DNA from: Gammaproteobacteria bacterium
Lineage (GTDB): Bacteria > Pseudomonadota > Gammaproteobacteria > Ga0077536
DNA length: 48,292 nucleotides
Assembly (NCBI GenBank): GCA_019747795.1
Contig: JAIEQK010000016.1
Location: forward strand, 1-48,292
Direction: 5' to 3'
Positions 7,250 to 14,262 of this stretch are shown here, one piece after another. The first letter of the stretch is position 1; each line of letters opens with the position of its first letter. The translations under genes and the position numbers were made by a program. Below the pieces are notes generated by a model. It had not been told where the DNA came from, did not search any database, and worked only from the letters and a program-made list of their open reading frames with translations.

Positions 7250-8587
7250 TCACGCTTGCCGACCCTGGTCGGGCGTCGGCGCCGGGTCAGGCGCGCGGGT
7301 CGCGGCCGGACTCTCTCCTGCTTGTCGGATCGATCCCTTGGAAACTTCAGCGGGCTCGAGTTCCACTCTTTCGATTTTTTCGAACCGCTCGGTGATTTTC
7401 CGCGCGGAAACATTCACCTCGTCCACGTCCCTGCTAGCCTGCTGGATGTGGCTCGCCAGCCGGTCCATGCGCTGGCGGAACCGCTGGAAGTCGTCGCCCA
7501 GGTGGCCGAGGTGGCGCTGGATGATGTCCACCTGCTCGCGCGTCGCGGCGTCCTTCAGCACCGCCGCGGCGGTATTCAGGATGGCCCACAGGGTGGTCGG
7601 GGAGGCCAGCCACACGCGCAGACCATGGGCCAGATCCACCAGGTCCGGATGGCGCGCCTGGATTTCGGCGAAGACGGCCTCGGCCGGCACGAACATGATG
7701 GCGCTGTCTGCGGTCACGTCGCGCAGGATGTAGCGCTCGGCGATGTCCCGGACATGCTTGCGGATGTCCTGCTTGAACTGCGCCTCCGCGCGCTTGCGCT
7801 CGGCTTCGTCGCGCGCCGGGTCGGCGAGGATGCGGTAGGACTCGAGCGGAAACTTGGAATCCACGCAGATGGTGCCGGTGGGCGGCGGCAGGAACAGCGC
7901 GCAGTCGGCGATGCGATCGTTGCCCAGCCGATGCTGGAGGGCATAGCTCCCGGGCGGCAGCACGTTGGCCACCAGCTGCGCGAGCTGCACCTCGCCGAAG
8001 GCGCCGCGCGAGCGCTTGTCGACCAGGATCTCCTGCAGGCTCACGACTTCGGCAGAAAGCGCGGTGATCTTCTTCTGCGCTTCGTCGATCAGCGCGAGGC
8101 GCTTCTGCACGTCGGAGAAGGTCGCGTTGGTCTTGTCGAAGCCATCGGCCAGGCGTCGGTCGACCTCGCCGGCGATGCCCTTCAGTCGTTCATCGGTAAT
8201 GCGGGTCAGCGCTTCCACTCGCTGGCCGAGATCGGTCGAGCCGCGCAGCAGCGCTTCGCCCAGCTGACGCTGCAGGCTGTCGAAGCTCTCGCGCAGGCTG
8301 CCCTGCAGGGTCGCGAGACCGCGCCCGTGCTGCTCCTCGACGCGCACCCGCTGTTCGGCCAGGGCCGCCTGCAGTCGCGCGGCTTCCTCCGCGTGGCGGC
8401 CGGCCAGCTGCAGCGCCCGCTGATCCATCAATTCCAGCGTGGTGCGCAGCGCGCCGAGCTCGGTTTCGAGCGCGCGCGCGCGCTGCGCGTTGCGGCCCGA
8501 TGAAATCAAAGTTACCAGCAGCGCGAGCAGCAGCAGCGCTGCGCCCGCTGCGAGCCACGGCAGCAAGGACGGGGGCAGGGCGGTCAC
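7250..8587 (-). CDS. rmuC: RmuC family DNA recombination protein
   Basis: Family members limit inversion at short inverted repeats and have a predicted PD-(D/E)xK nuclease fold. The N-terminus has one membrane segment (about residues 8-30, LLPWLAAGAALLLLALLV), then a long coiled coil (to about residue 150) and the conserved core with RGAFGEVQLAQLVA and ICVDSKFPLESY, where the DSK residues belong to the predicted catalytic site. 445 residues is normal. I start at a GTG (8585-8587), as no ATG fits near the membrane segment. A -10-like TAGAAT (8667-8672) and a 19-base interrupted palindrome (8636-8654) lie upstream. It is the first gene of an operon with the HAD hydrolase and oxyR. Confidence 0.9.
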   Translation of the reverse strand: MTALPPSLLPWLAAGAALLLLALLVTLISSGRNAQRARALETELGALRTTLELMDQRALQLAGRHAEEAARLQAALAEQRVRVEEQHGRGLATLQGSLRESFDSLQRQLGEALLRGSTDLGQRVEALTRITDERLKGIAGEVDRRLADGFDKTNATFSDVQKRLALIDEAQKKITALSAEVVSLQEILVDKRSRGAFGEVQLAQLVANVLPPGSYALQHRLGNDRIADCALFLPPPTGTICVDSKFPLESYRILADPARDEAERKRAEAQFKQDIRKHVRDIAERYILRDVTADSAIMFVPAEAVFAEIQARHPDLVDLAHGLRVWLASPTTLWAILNTAAAVLKDAATREQVDIIQRHLGHLGDDFQRFRQRMDRLASHIQQASRDVDEVNVSARKITERFEKIERVELEPAEVSKGSIRQAGESPAATRAPDPAPTPDQGRQA

Positions 8588-8699
8588 GCCGCGCCGCCGG
8601 CGGTGCTTGGTGGCATACTCACGACACTCTTTCAGCGCCGGCCGTCGGCCGGCGAAGATGGCGGCGATTCTAGCCGCCGGCCACCACGCGGTCGAACAC

Positions 8700-9782
8700 A
8701 TGACGCCAGACGACAATCCCGGTGGGCCGCGCAAGGGCCGCGGTGCGACCCAGTCCCCGGCGCCGCGCTACATGAGCGTCGAGCGCGACGCCTTCGACGA
8801 CGGCTGGGGCAGCGCCGACGAGGCGCCGGCGGTATTGCACACCACGGTGACCGAGGAGCGGGTGAAGAGCGTCATCAACCGCAACCAGTCGCCGGACCTG
8901 CCGTTCAACCTGTCCATCAATCCCTATCGCGGCTGTGAACACGGCTGCGCCTACTGCTACGCGCGGCCCGCGCACGCCTACGTCGATCTGTCACCGGGCC
9001 TCGACTTCGAGAGCCGGCTGTTTGCCAAGCCGGACGCCGCCGCGGTGCTGCGCGGCGAGCTCGCCAGGCGCGGGTACGTCTGCGAGCCCATCGCGGTCGG
9101 CGCCAACACCGACGCCTACCAGCCGGTGGAACGCAAACTCGGCATCACCCGCGCGATTCTCGAAGTGCTGACCGAGTGCGAGCATCCCTTCACCATCGTC
9201 ACCAAGTCGGCGCTCGTCGAGCGCGACCTCGATCTCATCGCGCCGGCGGCGGCCAAGGGCCTCACCCAGGTCTACGTCTCGGTGACAACGCTCGAGCGCG
9301 AACTCGCGCGAAGACTGGAACCCCGGGCCGCGGCGCCGCAGCGGCGCATCGAGACCCTGCGCCGACTCGCCGCGGCCGGCGTGCCTACCGGCGTGATGTT
9401 CGCGCCGGTCATTCCGGCATTGAACGATCACGAACTTGAGCGCGTGCTCGAACACGCGGCACAGGCGGGCGTGCGCTACGCGGGCTACATCATGCTGCGC
9501 CTGCCGCGAGAGGTGAACCCGGTTTTCAAGGACTGGCTGGCGAGCCACTACCCGCTGCGTTACGAGCGCGTCATGCACCGCATCCAGGACATCCGCGGCG
9601 GAGAGGAGAGCGACAGCCAGTTCGGGCGTCGCATGCGTGGCGAAGGCGTGTTCGCCGAACTCGTGGCGCAGCGCTTCGCGCGCGCCTGCCGCGCGCTCGG
9701 CCTGAACAAGTCACGTCACCAGCTGGAAACCCGCCACTTCCGCCCGCCGCGCGCCGCGAGCCCGCAGCTCGACCTGTTCTGA
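8700..9782 (+). CDS. PA0069-family radical SAM protein
   Basis: Radical S-adenosylmethionine enzyme with the 4Fe-4S site C79-x3-C83-x2-C86 (in RGCEHGCAYCYARP), preceded by FNLSINPYRG. The family resembles spore photoproduct lyase-like DNA repair enzymes by sequence, but its reaction is not established. The remaining barrel contains GANTDAYQPVERKL, TKSALVERDLDLI and a YIMLRLPREV segment, as in PA0069 homologues. 360 residues is normal. The start ATG is at 8700-8702. It diverges from rmuC and converges on the next gene, with six bases between the two stops. Confidence 0.88.
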   Translation: MTPDDNPGGPRKGRGATQSPAPRYMSVERDAFDDGWGSADEAPAVLHTTVTEERVKSVINRNQSPDLPFNLSINPYRGCEHGCAYCYARPAHAYVDLSPGLDFESRLFAKPDAAAVLRGELARRGYVCEPIAVGANTDAYQPVERKLGITRAILEVLTECEHPFTIVTKSALVERDLDLIAPAAAKGLTQVYVSVTTLERELARRLEPRAAAPQRRIETLRRLAAAGVPTGVMFAPVIPALNDHELERVLEHAAQAGVRYAGYIMLRLPREVNPVFKDWLASHYPLRYERVMHRIQDIRGGEESDSQFGRRMRGEGVFAELVAQRFARACRALGLNKSRHQLETRHFRPPRAASPQLDLF

Positions 9783-9788
9783 CGTCGC

Positions 9789-10301
9789 TCAGTTCAGCGC
9801 CGCCGGCGTCTGCAGCACCGTGAAGGCCGGGGCGGCGGGCAACGCCCACTCCGCCGCCTCGACCGTGCGTTCCAGCAGGGCCATGAAGGAGTGCAGCAGC
9901 TTCGGCGCCAGGGCGAGATCCAGACCCTGACCATGGTCGGGCGCGAGGGCCAGCAGCAGGCCGCCGTCCGGCTGCGCGCGCAGCTGGCAGCGCGTCAGCA
10001 CCAGGGGCTGCGCGCCGAGCGGCAGGGCGCGGGCGACATCGCGAAAGGGGGTGGAGAAATCGCTGCCGACCACAGCGGCTTCGCGTTCGAAGTCGAGGAG
10101 TGCATCGCGCACCGACGCGTCCGCCGGTACCTTGGCGAGCGGCCGCGTGGCCAGCGCCTGGCGCAGCGCCGGCTGCAGGGCCTTCACGAAACGTCGGGTC
10201 AGCCAGCAGCGAAACTCCTCGCCGCCGGTGGTCGATACCCGTAGTAGGAGCCGGTCTTCCCCGGCATGAAAACTCAGCTGGATCTGGTCAAGTCCCGACA
10301 T
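9789..10301 (-). CDS. Conserved hypothetical protein
   Basis: 170 residues, no signal peptide and no membrane segment. It begins MSGLDQIQLSFHAGEDRLLLRV, then has STTGGEEFRCWLTRRFVKAL and a long ALPLGAQPLVLTRCQLRAQ strand region, ending LERTVEAAEWALPAAP. The alternation of strands and helices and the high-GC third-position pattern look like a real soluble protein. I do not recognise a domain of known function. The start is the ATG at 10299-10301; the frame continues upstream but the extra residues are Arg/Cys-rich and unlikely. It is divergent from zapE, 105 bases away. Confidence 0.65.
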   Translation of the reverse strand: MSGLDQIQLSFHAGEDRLLLRVSTTGGEEFRCWLTRRFVKALQPALRQALATRPLAKVPADASVRDALLDFEREAAVVGSDFSTPFRDVARALPLGAQPLVLTRCQLRAQPDGGLLLALAPDHGQGLDLALAPKLLHSFMALLERTVEAAEWALPAAPAFTVLQTPAALN

Positions 10302-10406
10302 GCTCTCATCACTCGCCCGCGTCGCGCGTGTCCTCCACCAGCATGGTCCTTTATCATCGCGCCTGACAATGCGTCGCGCATCGCACCGACCCACGCTCAC
10401 CCGCCC

Positions 10407-11531
10407 ATGAATGCCAGCTCACCCGCCACGGGCGACTCGCCGCGCGCGCGCTACGCCGCCGATCTCGCGGCCGAGCGCCTGCGCCCCGACGCCGCGCAGG
10501 CCGCTGCGGTCCAGCACGTGGAGCGCATCTTCCAGGAACTGCTGCGCGCGCCGGCGCCTTCGGGCGGCGGTCTCATGGACCGACTGCTGGGCCGCAAGCG
10601 ACCCTTGTGGTCCGGCGTCCGGGGGCTCTATCTGTGGGGCCGGGTCGGTCGCGGCAAGACCTACATCGTCGACACCTTCTACGACTGCCTGCCCTTCGCT
10701 GCCAAACAGCGCATCCACTTCCACAACTTCATGCGCCAGACGCACGCGGAACTCCGGCGCCTGAAGCGCGAAGCCGATCCCTTGAAGATAGTCGCCGAGC
10801 GCTGGGCCGCCGCGCAGCGCGTGCTGTGCCTGGACGAGTTCCACGTGGGCGACATCACCGACGCCATGCTGCTCGCCAACCTGTTGGAAGCCCTGCTCGG
10901 CCACGGCGTGACCTTGATCGCCACCTCCAACGAGGCGCCGGACGATCTCTACGCCGGTGGCCTGCAGCGCGAGCGCTTCCTGCCGGCCATCGCCATGATC
11001 AAACGCGAACTCGAAGTATTCGAACTGGCGGGCGACACCGACTACCGGCTGCGCGCCCTGGAGCAGGCGCCGGTCTTCTACCTGTGCGCGCCGGGCGGCT
11101 GCACGGGCGACTTCGAGGCGAGCTTCAAGGCGCTGACCGCGGGCGCGGCGGCTTCCCACGGGGCGCTGGAAGTGGAGGACCGGCCCATACCGACCGTGCG
11201 TCATGCCGACGGCGTGGCGTGGTTCCGCTTCGAAGATTTGTGCGGCGGACCGCGCTCGGCCAGCGACTACATCGAGATTGCGCGCTGCCACCACACCGTC
11301 CTGCTGTCCGACGTGCCGCGCCTGGGCGTGGACGACAACGACGCCGCCCGCCGCTTCATCAATCTCATCGACGAACTCTACGACCGCAACGTCAACCTCA
11401 TCCTGTCCGCCGCGGCAGAACCCGAGGACCTGTACCACGGCGGCAAGCTGGCCAAACCCTTCCTGCGCACGGCGAGCCGTCTGCGCGAGATGCGCTCCCA
11501 CGACTACCTCGCGAGACCCCACATGTCATAG
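10407..11531 (+). CDS. zapE: ZapE/AFG1-like cell-division ATPase
   Basis: AAA-type ATPase related to mitochondrial AFG1. E. coli ZapE acts at the Z ring late in constriction. Walker A is GRVGRGKT (residues 78-85) and Walker B is VLCLDEFHV. The N-terminal YAADLAAERLRPDAAQAAAVQHV and the C-terminal end with LYDRNVNLILSAAAEPEDLY and FLRTASRLREM match the family across 374 residues. The start ATG is at 10407-10409. The gene is followed by an AT-rich region with two inverted repeats, a sharp change from the high-GC coding sequence. Confidence 0.93.
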   Translation: MNASSPATGDSPRARYAADLAAERLRPDAAQAAAVQHVERIFQELLRAPAPSGGGLMDRLLGRKRPLWSGVRGLYLWGRVGRGKTYIVDTFYDCLPFAAKQRIHFHNFMRQTHAELRRLKREADPLKIVAERWAAAQRVLCLDEFHVGDITDAMLLANLLEALLGHGVTLIATSNEAPDDLYAGGLQRERFLPAIAMIKRELEVFELAGDTDYRLRALEQAPVFYLCAPGGCTGDFEASFKALTAGAAASHGALEVEDRPIPTVRHADGVAWFRFEDLCGGPRSASDYIEIARCHHTVLLSDVPRLGVDDNDAARRFINLIDELYDRNVNLILSAAAEPEDLYHGGKLAKPFLRTASRLREMRSHDYLARPHMS

Positions 11532-11536
11532 GGATT

Positions 11537-11561
11537 TCAAGAAGCTATGAATTGTTCTTGA
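11537..11561. repeat. Inverted repeat overlapping a possible -35 box
   Basis: Perfect 7-base arms TCAAGAA (11537-11543) and TTCTTGA (11555-11561) with an 11-base spacer, six bases past the zapE stop. The right arm overlaps TTGACA at 11558-11563. It could be an operator or, less likely, a weak zapE transcript end, since no T tract follows. Confidence 0.5.
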
Positions 11562-11587
11562 CATAGCAAATTATCTAACTACTCTAT
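11558..11587 (+). promoter_or_regulatory. Possible promoter of the small ORF
   Basis: A perfect TTGACA (11558-11563) lies in an AT-rich island. The -10 region near 11580-11587 (TACTCT, ACTCTA or CTCTAT) matches poorly, so the promoter, if real, may need an activator. It would start transcription near 11593. Confidence 0.4.
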
Positions 11588-11604
11588 CCATCTAATAGTT
11601 AGAT
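11573..11604. promoter_or_regulatory. 9-bp inverted repeat, operator candidate
   Basis: Perfect arms ATCTAACTA (11573-11581) and TAGTTAGAT (11596-11604), 14-base spacer, placed over the expected -10 and start of transcription of the small ORF. This position suits a repressor operator or an mRNA 5' hairpin. The binding factor is unknown. Confidence 0.5.
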
Positions 11605-11641
11605 GAAATGTGGTTGGCCCGTTGGGCCCCACGAAAGACAC

Positions 11642-11854
11642 ATGATGGATATGCCCAGCCCCGCCACCAATTCCGATCTCGACCAGGCCATCGCCCGACT
11701 CATTTCCCGTCGCTATGGCGACGGCGGCGTGTACGTCCCCCGTCAGCAGAGCCGCCGCGGCTCCCTGGCCGAGGCCATCGCCAAGGGCTTCGTCAGCGAA
11801 GAGGGTTTCCTGACCAGCAAGGGCCGCAGGCTCCTGGCGCGCTTCGACCTCTGA
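11642..11854 (+). CDS. Small protein of unknown function
   Basis: 70 residues from the ATG at 11642 (in-frame ATGs also at 11603, 11645 and 11651). After a Ser/Thr/Asp-rich start come a helix (DLDQAIARLISRRYG), basic residues (PRQQSRRGS), a second helix (LAEAIAKGFVSEEG) and a C-terminal FLTSKGRRLLARFDL. The shape and net positive charge would suit a small DNA- or RNA-binding protein, but no family is recognised. It has its own AT-rich control region and is closed by a strong terminator, so it is an independent transcription unit. No clear Shine-Dalgarno marks the start, so the N-terminus is uncertain. Confidence 0.6.
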   Translation: MMDMPSPATNSDLDQAIARLISRRYGDGGVYVPRQQSRRGSLAEAIAKGFVSEEGFLTSKGRRLLARFDL

Positions 11855-11871
11855 GACCTCCGTGGGTGAGT

Positions 11872-11890
11872 TGACAGGTTCGTCCTGTCA
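11872..11890. repeat. Short hairpin before the terminator
   Basis: Perfect 7-base arms TGACAGG and CCTGTCA around a TTCGT loop, 18 bases past the small ORF stop and 11 bases before the main terminator stem. A tandem hairpin here could stabilise the 3' end of the short mRNA. Confidence 0.5.
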
Positions 11891-11900
11891 CCAGCGTATT

Positions 11901-11927
11901 GGGGCTGCGATTGCAGCCCTTTTTTTT
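11901..11927 (+). terminator. Strong intrinsic terminator
   Basis: Stem GGGCTGC (11902-11908) pairing with GCAGCCC (11913-11919), 4-base loop, followed directly by eight T (11920-11927). This is a textbook rho-independent terminator closing the small ORF unit before the sulfite reductase gene. Confidence 0.92.
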
Positions 11928-12053
11928 GTCCGGCGATTCGTGTCGCTTCTCAAAGAATAACGAAAGAGAAAAATATTACTTTTGTGCATATGTGGGCATT
12001 GCTACCGTGCGCGCCTCGAAAGCCATCGGCCGCGCCCTCGCGGAGGCAAGCCC

Positions 12054-13712
12054 ATGTACCAGTACGACGAATACGACCAGCGCCTGGTCGACGAGCGGGT
12101 CGCACAGTTCCGAGACCAGACCCGCCGCTTCCTGGCCGGCGAGCTCTCCGAGGAGGAGTTCCGCCCGCTGCGCCTGATGAACGGGCTGTACATCCAGCGC
12201 CACGCGCCCATGCTGCGGGTGGCCGTGCCCTACGGCCTGCTCTCGTCTCGCCAGCTGCGCAAGCTCGCGCACATCGCCGACACCTACGATCGCGGCTACG
12301 GCCACTTCAGCACCCGGCAGAACATCCAGTTCAACTGGCCTGAGTTGGCCTCCGTGCCGGACATCCTGGCCGAGCTGGCCACGGTGCAGATGCACGCCAT
12401 CCAGACCAGCGGCAACTGCGTGCGCAACATCACGGCGGACGCCTTCGCGGGCGTCGCGCCTGACGAGCTCGAAGACCCGCGCCCGTACTGCGAACTGCTG
12501 CGCCAGTGGTCGACCTTCCACCCGGAGTTCTCCTACCTGCCGCGCAAGTTCAAGATCGCGGTGAGCGGCGCGCGCGAAGATCGCGCCGCGACGGCCTATC
12601 ACGACATCGGCTTTCGCCTGGTCACCGATGCGACGCACGGCACCGGCTTTCGCGTGCTGGTGGGCGGTGGACAGGGCCGCACGCCCAAGGTGGGTGTGGT
12701 CATGAGAGAGTTTCTCGAGCCCGAGGACCTGCTCTCCTACACCGAGGCCATCCTGCGCATCTACAACCAGTTCGGACGGCGCGACAACAAGTACAAGGCA
12801 CGCATCAAGATCCTGGTCGCCGCGCTCGGCCCGGAAGAATTCACCCGGCTGGTGGAAGAAGAGTGGGCGCGCATACGTCACTCCGAGCTGCGGCTGGACC
12901 GCGCGGACATCGCGGCCATGCAGGCGCACTTCCCGCGTCCCACCTACCAGGCGGTGGCGCGCGACGGCGCGCTGGTCGAAGCATGGGCCGCACGTGACCC
13001 GGCTTTCGCGCGCTGGCTGAAGCGCAATACCCGCACGCACCGTGAAGCGGGTTATCGCGCCGTGGTGGTGTCGCTGAAGGCGCCAGATGTCGCGCCTGGC
13101 GACATCACGTCGCGCCAGATGCGCGTGCTGGCGGATCTCGCCGACAGCCACAGCTTCGGCGAGATTCGCGCGACCTACGATCAGAACCTGGTGCTCGCCG
13201 ACGTGCCGGAGACCGATCTGCACACAGTCTGGCGTGGGCTCGCCGACCACGGTCTCGCCACGCCCAACATCGGGCTCCTGACCGACATGATCTGCTGCCC
13301 GGGCCTCGACTTCTGCTCGCTCGCCAACGCGCGCTCGATTCCGATCGCGGCGCAGATCAATGCGCGCTTCGCCGATCTCGACTACCTGCACGACATCGGC
13401 GAGCTGGAGTTGAAGATGTCGGGCTGCATGAACGCCTGCGGTCACCACCACGTGGGCCACATCGGCATTCTCGGCGTCGACAAGAACGGTGAGGAGTTCT
13501 ACCAGATCACTCTCGGCGGCGTGGCCGGCGATGGCGCCCGCCTCGGCGAGCGTCTGGGCCCGGCGATCACCGCCGAAGCCGTGGCCGACACCATCGAGGG
13601 GCTGCTGGAAACCTACGTGAGCCTGCGCCACGAGGGCGAGCGCTTCGTGGACACCGTGCTGCGCTGTGGTGTGGCGCCCTTCAAGGACCGCGTCTACGCG
13701 GCCGCGGCCTGA
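12054..13712 (+). CDS. cysI: Nitrite/sulfite reductase, siroheme/4Fe-4S hemoprotein (CysI-like)
   Basis: Six-electron reductase, most likely reducing sulfite to sulfide in assimilation. Two ferredoxin-like repeats with siroheme-binding segments (YGHFSTRQNIQFNWPEL and QTSGNCVRNI in the first half) precede the cluster ligands C415-x5-C421 (CCPGLDFC) and C458-x3-C462 (GCMNACGH), which hold the 4Fe-4S cluster bridged to siroheme. 552 residues is normal. The start ATG has GGAGG eight bases upstream. The DUF934 partner follows 11 bases later. The 125 bases upstream are AT-rich and may carry an activator site, but no clear promoter is visible. No NADPH flavoprotein subunit is present in the window, so the electron donor is unknown. 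Confidence 0.9.
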   Translation: MYQYDEYDQRLVDERVAQFRDQTRRFLAGELSEEEFRPLRLMNGLYIQRHAPMLRVAVPYGLLSSRQLRKLAHIADTYDRGYGHFSTRQNIQFNWPELASVPDILAELATVQMHAIQTSGNCVRNITADAFAGVAPDELEDPRPYCELLRQWSTFHPEFSYLPRKFKIAVSGAREDRAATAYHDIGFRLVTDATHGTGFRVLVGGGQGRTPKVGVVMREFLEPEDLLSYTEAILRIYNQFGRRDNKYKARIKILVAALGPEEFTRLVEEEWARIRHSELRLDRADIAAMQAHFPRPTYQAVARDGALVEAWAARDPAFARWLKRNTRTHREAGYRAVVVSLKAPDVAPGDITSRQMRVLADLADSHSFGEIRATYDQNLVLADVPETDLHTVWRGLADHGLATPNIGLLTDMICCPGLDFCSLANARSIPIAAQINARFADLDYLHDIGELELKMSGCMNACGHHHVGHIGILGVDKNGEEFYQITLGGVAGDGARLGERLGPAITAEAVADTIEGLLETYVSLRHEGERFVDTVLRCGVAPFKDRVYAAAA

Positions 13713-13723
13713 GGCGATTCGAC

Positions 13724-14200
13724 ATGCGTGTGATCAAGCAAGGCGAAGAACGCCAGGATGACTGGACGCTCCCGGGCACGGAGGCGACAGAGGGCGCGCG
13801 GCTGATCCTGCCTCTGGCCGAGTGGCGCGAGCGCTCGCTCGACGCGGGTCCAAGCCCGTATGGCCTCCTGCTGACCACGGCCGACCGGGTCGAAGAGGTA
13901 CTGCCCGCGGCGCTGCGCAGCCCTTTGGTCGCGATCGAGTTCACCGATTTCAATGACGGTCGCGGCTACAGCCTCGCCCGCCAGTTGCGCGCCGCGGGCT
14001 ACGCCGGCGACCTGCGCGCGGTGGGCGAAGTACTTCGCGATCAGGCCTTCTACCTCGCGCGCTGCGGCTTCAGTTCCTTCGCGCCCGCGCCGCGCGTGAG
14101 CTGCGCGGCCTTCATCGCCGGCCTCGAGGACTTCAGCCTCGCTTACCAGGCCGCGGCGGACCAGCGTACCATCGTGCAACGCCTGCGCCGCGCTCGCTGA
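13724..14200 (+). CDS. DUF934 protein, sulfite reductase partner
   Basis: 158 residues. The segments VAIEFTDFNDGRGYSLARQLRAAGYAGDLRAVGEVLRDQ (residues about 68-106) and YLARCGFSSF are the DUF934 signature. Members nearly always sit directly after this type of nitrite/sulfite reductase in proteobacteria, often followed by cysH. Its biochemical role is not known; a link to assimilatory sulfite reduction is inferred from this constant pairing. Here cysH is missing from the cluster and the next gene is a signalling kinase. It is co-directional with cysI and probably in one transcript. Confidence 0.88.
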   Translation: MRVIKQGEERQDDWTLPGTEATEGARLILPLAEWRERSLDAGPSPYGLLLTTADRVEEVLPAALRSPLVAIEFTDFNDGRGYSLARQLRAAGYAGDLRAVGEVLRDQAFYLARCGFSSFAPAPRVSCAAFIAGLEDFSLAYQAAADQRTIVQRLRRAR

Positions 14201-14207
14201 CGCCTCG

Positions 14208-14248
14208 CCGCGCGGGCGACCGCGCGGTTCAAGCACCACGGATCCGTG
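14208..14248. repeat. Hairpin and 12-bp palindrome between DUF934 and the kinase gene
   Basis: A GC hairpin (CCGCGCG 14208-14214 with CGCGCGG 14221-14227) could end the cysI transcript, though no T run follows. A perfect palindrome CACGGATCCGTG (14237-14248) lies 15 bases before the next start codon and could be a regulator site. Confidence 0.35.
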
Positions 14249-14262
14249 CCGACACAGCGCGG

